From positions 1 through 7,137 of the forward strand of contig JAKAIP010000032.1 of the NCBI GenBank assembly GCA_021825025.1: 7,137 bases of DNA. The letters run 5' to 3'. Below, piece by piece: positions 1 through 5,640 of this stretch (its first letter is position 1; each line of letters begins with the position of its first letter). Below the pieces are notes generated by a model, which ran no database searches, was not told the origin of the DNA, and was given only the letters and a program-made list of their open reading frames with translations. The position numbers and the translations under genes were made by a program. This stretch comes from a bacterium (GTDB taxonomy: Bacteria > Patescibacteria > Paceibacteria > UBA9973 > SBAW01).

Positions 1-16
1 TCGTGCGTCCGGAGCA

Positions 17-22
17 TATACT
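17..22 (+). promoter_or_regulatory. Putative -10 box of a leaderless proS promoter
   Basis: TATACT matches the bacterial -10 consensus at 5 of 6 positions. It ends 6 bases before the proS ATG, so a start site about 7 bases downstream would fall on the A of the start codon and give a leaderless mRNA. The -35 region lies outside the window. The same spacing recurs before greA and lysS, which raises confidence. A GGAG at 11-14 is 14 bases from the ATG, too far for a normal ribosome binding site, and would lie upstream of the predicted transcript. Confidence 0.5.
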
Positions 23-28
23 GCCTCT

Positions 29-1273
29 ATGCGACAATCACAGCTGTTCACTAAGACTCGCCGCGAGGCGCCCGCCGACGAGGTCTCTCAAAATGCACAA
101 TTGCTCGTCCGTGCTGGCTACGTGCACAAGGAAATGGCCGGGGTCTACTCGTATCTTCCTTTGGGTTTGCGCACGCTCAACAATATTGTGCAGGTTATTC
201 GCGAAGAGATGAATGCTATCGGCGGGCAGGAACTCGTCATGAGTTCGCTACAAGATAAAGAGCTCTGGAGTCGCACGGATCGTTGGGATGATGCGAAGGT
301 AGATAATTGGTTCAAGACTGAGTTCAAGAGTGGCGGCGAGACCGGTTTGGGTATCACTCATGAAGAGCCGCTCACGCGTATCATGACCGATCATATTTCT
401 TCGTATCGCGATCTTCCGGTATATGCATATCAATTCCAAAACAAGTTTCGTAATGAGCTTCGTGCGAAATCGGGCATTATGCGCGGCAAGGAATTTATGA
501 TGAAAGATCTCTACTCCTTCTCGAGGGATGATGCACAACACAAAGAGTTTTATGATATGGCACGCGAAGCGTACTTGAAGGTATTCACCCGCATCGGTAT
601 CGGTGACCGTACGTACGTTACGTTTGCTTCAGGTGGGATTTTCAGTGAATTCTCTGAGGAATTCCAGACAGTCTCTGAAGCGGGGGAAGACATCATTTAT
701 ATAGATGAAGAGAAGCGCATCGCGATAAATAAAGAGGTATATACCGACGAGACAATTGCGAAACTCGGGCTCGAGAAGGAAAAACTCATCGAGAAAAAGG
801 CCATCGAAGCGGGCAATACGTTTAGTTTGGGTACTCGTTTTTCTGAACCGCTCGGTTTGTTGTATACCAGTGAGGACGGGACTAAGAAGCCGGTTGTGAT
901 GGGTAGCTACGGTATCGGCCCAACGCGTCTTATGGGTATTGTCGTCGAGACGCTTGCTGACGAGAAGGGGCTAGTGTGGCCAGAGTCGGTTGCACCGTTC
1001 ACCTACCACCTAGTGTCACTTGGGCATGATGGCGATGAAGTCTCGAAGACCGCTGAGCAACTCTATGCTGCTCTTACAGAGAAGGGTATCGAAGTGCTCT
1101 ATGATGATCGCGATGTGCGCGCTGGCGAGAAATTTGCGGAGAGCGATCTCTTGGGTATGCCGTACCGCATCGTAGTTGGGAAGGATGCCGTGGCGAACGG
1201 TGCCTTTGAAGTGGTGACGCGCGCAACCGGTGAGGTCGCGAAGAAGACGCGGGAAGAGATTCTTGCGGCATAA
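29..1273 (+). CDS. proS: Prolyl-tRNA synthetase, short form without editing domain
   Basis: Class II aminoacyl-tRNA synthetase that charges tRNA-Pro with proline in the cytoplasm; 414 residues. The start MRQSQLFTKTRREAP fits the family N-terminus. Visible landmarks are the motif 1 region around Pro44 (YLPLGLR), the proline/ATP-site THE at 110-112, motif 2 with FRNE at 140-143 followed by MRGKEFMMKDLYSF at 151-164, and motif 3 GSYGIGPTR at 292-300. The anticodon-binding domain covers about 322-414. E. coli-type ProRS is about 570 residues and carries an insertion domain (INS) of about 180 residues between motifs 2 and 3 that hydrolyses Ala-tRNA-Pro. Here that stretch is only about 40 residues (221-261), so INS is absent. 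The family SHEF segment reads SEEF at 209-212. The gene appears to head the mre operon, 4 bases before mreB. The identification is secure. Confidence 0.97.
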   Translation: MRQSQLFTKTRREAPADEVSQNAQLLVRAGYVHKEMAGVYSYLPLGLRTLNNIVQVIREEMNAIGGQELVMSSLQDKELWSRTDRWDDAKVDNWFKTEFKSGGETGLGITHEEPLTRIMTDHISSYRDLPVYAYQFQNKFRNELRAKSGIMRGKEFMMKDLYSFSRDDAQHKEFYDMAREAYLKVFTRIGIGDRTYVTFASGGIFSEFSEEFQTVSEAGEDIIYIDEEKRIAINKEVYTDETIAKLGLEKEKLIEKKAIEAGNTFSLGTRFSEPLGLLYTSEDGTKKPVVMGSYGIGPTRLMGIVVETLADEKGLVWPESVAPFTYHLVSLGHDGDEVSKTAEQLYAALTEKGIEVLYDDRDVRAGEKFAESDLLGMPYRIVVGKDAVANGAFEVVTRATGEVAKKTREEILAA

Positions 1274-1277
1274 GTCT

Positions 1278-2330
1278 ATGGCACGCTTTTCAAACAACTT
1301 ACTTTTCAGTCCCGATATCGCGATTGACCTTGGAACAGCGAATACGCTGGTCTATGTACGCGGACGCGGCGTGGTTATCAATGAGCCGTCTATTGTTGCA
1401 GTGAATGACAAGACGCATCAGGTGGTGACGGTCGGGAAGGAGGCGAAGACGATGCTTGGGAAGACTCCTCCGCATATTCGCGTGGTGCGACCGCTCTTGC
1501 ACGGGGTTATCTCGGATTTCGAGGTGACCGAAGAGCTGTTGACCTACCTCATCACGAAAGCACAGAATGGTCGCACACGACTCTTTGGGCCACGAGTGGT
1601 GATCGGCGTGCCGACTGGTGTGACGAATGTGCAGAGTCGCGCTGTCCGTGATGCTGCACGTAATGCGGGAGCACGAGAAGCAATTATTCTCGAAGAGCCG
1701 GTGGCGGGAGCTATTGGCGCGAAGCTTCCGGTCGCTGAGGCTGTCGGTACGATGGTGCTCGATATTGGCGGGGGAACGACCGATATTGCGGTGATCGCTC
1801 TCAAGGGCGTGGTTGCTTCAAAGAGTTCACAGGTGGCAGGTGACCGGTTCAATGAAAACATTATCGATTATGTGCGCAGTGAATTTAAACTTGGCATCGG
1901 CGAGAGGACCGCTGAGGATGTGAAGATTGATATTGGATCGGTCATATCGCTCGCGGAGCCGCTCTCGAAGAATGTGCGAGGACGTGATTTCGCCACCGGT
2001 CTGCCACGAGAGATCGTGCTGACCGATGCTCATGTGCGCGAAGCACTCACTCCCTCGCTTGAGGCACTTATGGATGCGATGAAGGAAGTGATTGAAGCGA
2101 CACCGCCAGAACTGCTCTCGGATGTTCTCCAGCATGGCGTCACTGTCTTTGGTGGAGGTGCATTGTTGCGAGGATTGCCGCAGATACTCGGCAAGATGCT
2201 CGGCGTGCCGGTCCAGGTTGCGGCTGACCCCTTAACGGCAGTGGTGCGTGGTGCGGGTATTGTGACGGAGCATCCGGAGCCATACGCAGATTTTTTCATC
2301 GATGAAGAAGACATTCTTAGCGAAGCGTAA
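1278..2330 (+). CDS. mreB: Rod shape-determining protein MreB
   Basis: Bacterial actin homologue that forms ATP-dependent filaments on the inner face of the membrane and positions the elongation machinery. The protein has 350 residues, about the usual length. The actin-fold signatures are in order: phosphate-1 loop DIAIDLGTANT (13-23), phosphate-2 loop VLDIGGGTTDIAV (160-172) and the adenosine motif VFGGGALLRGL (290-300). PTGVTNVQSRAV (112-123) and LEEPVAGAIGA (138-148) are also typical. The ATG at 1278 gives the family N-terminus MARFSNNLLFSPDIAIDLGT. An upstream in-frame GTG at 1230 would add 16 basic, non-family residues overlapping proS and was rejected. The gene begins 4 bases after the proS stop with no Shine-Dalgarno sequence, so co-transcription and perhaps translational coupling with proS is inferred. 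The last 29 bases overlap mreC. Confidence 0.97.
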   Translation: MARFSNNLLFSPDIAIDLGTANTLVYVRGRGVVINEPSIVAVNDKTHQVVTVGKEAKTMLGKTPPHIRVVRPLLHGVISDFEVTEELLTYLITKAQNGRTRLFGPRVVIGVPTGVTNVQSRAVRDAARNAGAREAIILEEPVAGAIGAKLPVAEAVGTMVLDIGGGTTDIAVIALKGVVASKSSQVAGDRFNENIIDYVRSEFKLGIGERTAEDVKIDIGSVISLAEPLSKNVRGRDFATGLPREIVLTDAHVREALTPSLEALMDAMKEVIEATPPELLSDVLQHGVTVFGGGALLRGLPQILGKMLGVPVQVAADPLTAVVRGAGIVTEHPEPYADFFIDEEDILSEA

Positions 2331-3132
2331 TGCATTGTTATCGGGGCGAGGCGTATCGAGTGGCGTCGTGGCGCTCGGGGTTGTGCTGCTTATTCTTGGG
2401 TTTCGTTTAGTTGCGCCAAATCTGTTTTTACATATCGTTACCCCGATCTTTCAATTTGGGGATACGCTTTCTGCGGACAGTCATCTCTTTCTTTCTCATT
2501 TTACTACTGCCGCTACCCTGACTGAAGCGAACGACAGACTGGCGAGTGAGAATGCGACACTGGCGAGTGAGAATCGTACGCTCACGAAAGAGATTGCTGA
2601 CATAACCGCTCTTCTCGGCGCATCGAATACGCCGAAGGAAATTCCTGGGCTCATCGCAGGGGTAGTGGTGCGCCCTCCCGTGAGCCCGTACGACACACTT
2701 GTGCTCGCGCTTGGTGCGAAGGAAGGCGTCACACCCAATATGGAGGTTTTTGGGCCGGGTGATGTGCCTGTTGGTTTCATTTCTTCAGTGCAAAACGATT
2801 TCTCTCGCGCCACACTCTTCTCAGCGCCGGGTACGTCCGTGAGCGGGTGGGTTGGGTCGACGAGTGCACCACTGACGCTTACGGGTATCGGTGCCGGCGC
2901 TTTCCAGGCGGTAGTGCCACGAGTTGCCAATATTGTTGTTGGGGATGTGGTGTTCGTACCAGGTCCCGGTATGAAGGCCATTGGGACTGTTGCGCGTGTT
3001 GATAGCGATCCGCTGTCACCAGGAGTGACGTTGCGTATCATGCCTGCAGTTAGCCCATTTTCATTGTCGTGGGTGATGCTTCGTGCGACAGGGGCGGCAC
3101 CCTCGGTTGTCGCAACGTCGACCGTACCATGA
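2302..3132 (+). CDS. mreC: Rod shape-determining protein MreC
   Basis: Elongasome scaffold on the outer side of the membrane that links MreB/MreD to the PBP2 complex; 276 residues. A basic cytoplasmic start (MKKTFLAKRNALLSGRG) leads into one membrane segment at about 21-38. A coiled coil follows at 73-107 as five heptads opening with L73, L80, L87, L94 and I101. The beta-rich MreC domain covers about 115-262, with family-like features DTLVLALGAKEGVTPNMEV (131-149) and VVGDVVFVPGPGMKAIGTV (212-230). The tail from about 262 is rich in Ala, Ser, Thr and Val. The ATG at 2302 lies inside the mreB end (29-base overlap); later in-frame starts would remove the basic N-terminal segment that orients the anchor. 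The TGA stop overlaps the mreD start. Sequence conservation is modest, but domain order and position make the call firm. Confidence 0.93.
   Translation: MKKTFLAKRNALLSGRGVSSGVVALGVVLLILGFRLVAPNLFLHIVTPIFQFGDTLSADSHLFLSHFTTAATLTEANDRLASENATLASENRTLTKEIADITALLGASNTPKEIPGLIAGVVVRPPVSPYDTLVLALGAKEGVTPNMEVFGPGDVPVGFISSVQNDFSRATLFSAPGTSVSGWVGSTSAPLTLTGIGAGAFQAVVPRVANIVVGDVVFVPGPGMKAIGTVARVDSDPLSPGVTLRIMPAVSPFSLSWVMLRATGAAPSVVATSTVP
2538..2579 (+). repeat. Tandem 21-bp duplication within mreC coiled coil
   Basis: Two adjacent 21-bp units (2538-2558 and 2559-2579) are identical over their first 16 bases and match at 18 of 21 in total. The unit length equals one coiled-coil heptad, and the units encode LASENAT (80-86) and LASENRT (87-93). 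The near-identity at DNA level, including synonymous positions, suggests a recent in-frame heptad duplication rather than protein-level selection alone. The neighbouring heptads LTEANDR and LTKEIAD keep the pattern but not the DNA identity. Confidence 0.85.
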
Positions 3133-3383
3133 TGCGCCGTGCTCTCGTGTTCGGGACATTTCTATCAGCGTTGTTTTTCCCATGGCCGCTCACCGCGTGC
3201 CTTGCCGCCGGTGTGTCGCTCTTTGAACCGCTCGTGCCGCTAGCCGTGGGCCTCTTTGTCGATACGCTCTATTATGTGCCGCATGGTATGGCTCTCCCGC
3301 TCTTTACACTCTGGGGAGGTCTCGGAACGGGTGTGGCTTTTTTCGTGCATAGCCGCCTGAAGACGAGTAGTATTGAAGGATGA
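3129..3383 (+). CDS. mreD: Small membrane protein in mreD position (reduced MreD)
   Basis: An 84-residue, strongly hydrophobic protein between mreC and the PBP2 gene, where mreD normally lies. MreD is an integral membrane elongasome component. Hydrophobic stretches run at about 4-18, 21-46 and 54-74, enough for two or three membrane segments, with a basic start (MMRR) and a polar tail (SRLKTSSIEG). The segment PLAVGLFVDTLYYVPHGMALP (37-57) resembles the MreD pattern of a Gly/Leu helix, an Asp (D45) and a loop Gly. Typical MreD has about 160-170 residues and more membrane segments, so this is about half size. The start at 3129 gives an ATGA overlap with the mreC stop; ATG 3132 is equally possible. 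An in-frame GTG at 3069 would add 20 polar residues overlapping mreC and is unlikely. The mreD assignment rests mainly on position and hydrophobicity. Confidence 0.7.
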   Translation: MMRRALVFGTFLSALFFPWPLTACLAAGVSLFEPLVPLAVGLFVDTLYYVPHGMALPLFTLWGGLGTGVAFFVHSRLKTSSIEG

Positions 3384-5092
3384 TACGGCGGAAAAGAAAG
3401 CATCGCGACCTCGAGATTGCGCCGGACGAGATATTCCTCGACGCGTCAAATACGCCCGAGTTTAATCGTGATCGATTTGAAGGAAAGCTGGAGAAACCTC
3501 TTCCGCGATCCTCTTTTTTCCTACTCGGCATCGGACTCAGTGTGCTTCTCCTCGTGCTTATTTCCCGTTCGTGGAACATCCAGATAACCAACGGTGCAAG
3601 TTATGCAGAAGAGAGTGCTCATAACTCTCTCGAGGTCACCACCCTCTTTGCGCCTCGAGGCATCATCACTGATACGCGAGGAGTCATACTTGCGGAGAAC
3701 GTGCAGACAGCCGAGGGTTCTGTTGAACGTCAGTACCCAGTGCCGGCACTGAGTCACGTGATTGGGTACGTTTCCTACCCAAAGAAAGATACGAACGGCG
3801 TGTACTACGACAAGACGGAAAAAGGAGTCTCGGGTCTTGAAGCCGAATACAACGGACTCCTGACCGGAGAGAACGGTCAAATGCTAACCGAAACAGACGC
3901 GCTTGGACACATTCGTTCGGAAGGGACCATTATTCCGGCAAAAGAGGGTGGTACGTTGCAGCTCTCCATTGATGCGAATCTCGAGACTCTTCTTGCACGG
4001 GCGGTTGCCGACATTGCGCGAAGTAAGGGGTTCATCGCGGGAGCGGGTGTCATTATGGACGTGCATACTGGCGCGCTTCAGGCGCTCGTCTCCTATCCTT
4101 CATATGATGCAAATGTGATGGCGAGCGGTGGCCCCGCAACTACCATTGCTGCGTACAATACCGACCCGGGTCACCCGTTTCTTGATCATGCAGTACAGGG
4201 TGTCTACGCTCCAGGTTCTATTGTGAAGCCGTTTGTGTCTTCAGGAGCTCTCACCGATGGGGTCATTTCGCCGACGACATTAATTGATGATCCTGGATTT
4301 CTCTCGCTGCCTGACCCCTACCATCCCGGTAAGACGTTTATCTATAAAGGATGGAAAGCACTCGGTACGGTGGATGTGCGAAAAGCTATCGCGTGGTCCT
4401 CGGACGTCTTTTTCTATGAGGTTGGCGGCGGGTTTGGAAGTATGAAGGGTCTCGGTATTGACCGGCTTGATTACTGGTATCGACAATTTGGGTTTGGCAG
4501 CACGACGGCAGTTGATTTACCGGGTGAAGCGCCAGGCCTCATACCAAGTCCCGCATGGAAGGAGAGTGTTTTCCATGAGCCGTGGTATCTCGGTGATACA
4601 TACTTCACCGCTATCGGACAGTATTCGATGCAAGTGACACCGATACAGATGGCGCGTGCGACTGCGGCGATTGCGAATGACGGAAAATTGTTCACTCCAA
4701 CTCTTCTCAAGGGACAGACAGCGTACTACTCGCTTGTTCCGGTTGATACGGCCGCACTCGCGGTAGTGCGAGAGGGTATGCGTCTTGGTGTGACGACTGC
4801 GCTTTCGAATGCGATTGATCTTCCGTATGTGACAGTCGCTGCGAAGACCGGCACAGCCCAGACGGGAACCCATAACCAGTATGACAATTCGTGGGTCGTG
4901 GGGTTCTTCCCGTATGAGCATCCGCAGTATGCGTTTGCCGTAGTGCTCGAGCAGGGTCCGCAGGGGATGGGTGAACAAGCGGTGAATGTGATGCGGCAGC
5001 TTTTCGACGCGCTGCACGCTGAAAATTCGCCCTATGTTGGCGGTACTTCAGCGCAAGCGACGGCAACGAGTTCAACAGCTATTGCACTCTAG
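3380..5092 (+). CDS. mrdA: Penicillin-binding protein 2 (elongasome transpeptidase)
   Basis: Class B penicillin-binding protein that cross-links new peptidoglycan during lateral growth; 570 residues. A charged cytoplasmic N-terminus (1-44) precedes one membrane anchor at about 45-61. The dimerisation/pedestal region starts with APRGIITDTRGVILAEN (91-107) and includes GVSGLEAEYNGLLTG (149-163). The transpeptidase domain (about 195-550) has all three active-site motifs: SxxK as S280-I-V-K283, SxN-type S340-S-D342, and K489-T-G-T492. The active-site Ser is about 50 residues earlier than in E. coli PBP2 (Ser330) although the cytoplasmic tail is long, so the pedestal is compact. The C-terminus is a low-complexity Ser/Thr/Ala tail. 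The ATG at 3380 overlaps the mreD TGA by 4 bases; an AAGG touches the ATG, too close for a normal ribosome binding site. The mre context favours PBP2 over the divisome PBP3. rodA does not follow. Confidence 0.94.
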   Translation: MIRRKRKHRDLEIAPDEIFLDASNTPEFNRDRFEGKLEKPLPRSSFFLLGIGLSVLLLVLISRSWNIQITNGASYAEESAHNSLEVTTLFAPRGIITDTRGVILAENVQTAEGSVERQYPVPALSHVIGYVSYPKKDTNGVYYDKTEKGVSGLEAEYNGLLTGENGQMLTETDALGHIRSEGTIIPAKEGGTLQLSIDANLETLLARAVADIARSKGFIAGAGVIMDVHTGALQALVSYPSYDANVMASGGPATTIAAYNTDPGHPFLDHAVQGVYAPGSIVKPFVSSGALTDGVISPTTLIDDPGFLSLPDPYHPGKTFIYKGWKALGTVDVRKAIAWSSDVFFYEVGGGFGSMKGLGIDRLDYWYRQFGFGSTTAVDLPGEAPGLIPSPAWKESVFHEPWYLGDTYFTAIGQYSMQVTPIQMARATAAIANDGKLFTPTLLKGQTAYYSLVPVDTAALAVVREGMRLGVTTALSNAIDLPYVTVAAKTGTAQTGTHNQYDNSWVVGFFPYEHPQYAFAVVLEQGPQGMGEQAVNVMRQLFDALHAENSPYVGGTSAQATATSSTAIAL

Positions 5093-5109
5093 CGGTGCTC
5101 GCGTACAAT
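5082..5109 (+). promoter_or_regulatory. Putative greA promoter, near-leaderless
   Basis: The -10 box TACAAT (5104-5109) matches consensus at 5 of 6 positions and ends 9 bases before the greA ATG, so the predicted transcript starts within a few bases of the start codon. A weak -35-like TTGCAC (5082-5087, TTG core only) lies in the last codons of mrdA with a 16-base spacer. The gap between mrdA and greA is only 26 bases and shows no terminator, so greA may also receive read-through from the mre operon. Confidence 0.5.
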
Positions 5110-5118
5110 GCGCTCATC

Positions 5119-5592
5119 ATGACTGACACACAAGAAACCATCGTCTCGCAAGAAAAGTTTGATGAAATGATAAAGGAGCTTGAGTATCTGAAGACCGTAC
5201 GACGTACGGAGATTGCCAAGAATCTCGAATACGCCCGCTCACTCGGGGATCTTTCTGAGAACGCTGAGTACCAAGAAGCGCGTGATCTGCAAGCGGCAAC
5301 TGAAGAGCGTATCAAGAAGCTTCAGGAATTGGTGAAGAATACGAAGATCATGACTGACGGGAAGAAAAAGAATGAAGTCAGCTTTAATTCGAAAGTATCG
5401 ATTCGCAAAGAGGGAAGCTCTGAGGTGCACGAATACACCATCGTCGGAAGTGAAGAGGCAGATATGCGCCTCAAGAAACTCTCGCACGTTTCGCCACTCG
5501 GCTCAGCACTCATGGGGAAAAAGAAAGGCGACGTATTTTCTTTCGAGACTCCTTCAGGTAAGCAGACGTATACGATTGAGAAAGTTGCCTAG
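5119..5592 (+). CDS. greA: Transcription elongation factor GreA
   Basis: Binds the RNA polymerase secondary channel and stimulates cleavage of the backtracked transcript 3' end; 157 residues, the normal length. The N-terminal coiled-coil hairpin (about 10-77) carries the tip signature GDLSENAEYQEARDLQ (43-58); D44 and E47 correspond to the metal-coordinating acidic pair D41/E44 of E. coli GreA. The C-terminal FKBP-like domain has VSPLGSALMGKKKGD (124-138), a family hallmark. The ATG at 5119 was chosen because the in-frame GTG at 5095 would add eight residues (MLAYNALI) translated from the -10 box. GreA rather than GreB is favoured by the DLSENAEY tip and this C-terminal signature. Presence next to the elongasome operon looks like simple packing, with no functional link implied. 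Confidence 0.97.
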   Translation: MTDTQETIVSQEKFDEMIKELEYLKTVRRTEIAKNLEYARSLGDLSENAEYQEARDLQAATEERIKKLQELVKNTKIMTDGKKKNEVSFNSKVSIRKEGSSEVHEYTIVGSEEADMRLKKLSHVSPLGSALMGKKKGDVFSFETPSGKQTYTIEKVA

Positions 5593-5596
5593 CAGG

Positions 5597-5614
5597 TATG
5601 CCTTTTTTGGCATA
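5597..5614 (+). promoter_or_regulatory. Perfect inverted repeat over the lysS -35 region
   Basis: TATGCC (5597-5602) and GGCATA (5609-5614) are exact reverse complements separated by six T residues. It lies 4 bases after the greA stop and overlaps the candidate lysS -35 TTGGCA (5607-5612). As RNA it would form a 6-bp stem with a U6 loop; because the U tract is in the loop and not after the stem, it is not a standard intrinsic terminator. It could protect the greA mRNA 3' end, act as an operator, or be chance. Confidence 0.45.
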
Positions 5615-5633
5615 GCGGCTTGCGTGATATAGT
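5607..5633 (+). promoter_or_regulatory. Putative lysS promoter with extended -10, leaderless
   Basis: TGATATAGT (5625-5633) is an extended -10 element (TGn followed by TATAGT, 5 of 6 to consensus). A -35-like TTGGCA (5607-5612) sits 15 bases upstream, shorter than the usual 17, which an extended -10 can tolerate. The -10 ends 7 bases before the lysS ATG, placing the predicted transcription start at or next to the start codon. This is the best promoter match in the window. Confidence 0.6.
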
Positions 5634-5640
5634 GGTGCGT

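Noticed and set aside
608..617. 10-bp palindrome CGTACGTACG in proS
   Set aside because: It lies within conserved coding sequence, and CGTAC-type words are common across this window, so it is likely compositional.
1230..1277. Longer N-termini from upstream GTG/TTG starts for mreB (1230), mreD (3069), greA (5095) and lysS (5620)
   Set aside because: Each adds residues unlike the family, and those of greA and lysS would be translated from promoter elements. The ATG starts fit family N-termini.
2496..3041. 181-codon open frame on the minus strand opposite mreC
   Set aside because: It is antisense to a gene with clear MreC domain order, has no family-like features, and has no promoter or start context of its own.
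3368..3373. TAGTAT, -10-like, 6 bases before the mrdA ATG
   Set aside because: It matches consensus at only 4 of 6, has no -35 partner or extended -10, and lies inside mreD; the ATGA overlap explains mrdA expression.
5195..5209. Inverted repeat CCGTAC/GTACGG with a 3-base loop early in greA
   Set aside because: The short palindrome encodes part of the conserved coiled coil and uses the same common CGTAC word; no sign of attenuation such as a U tract.
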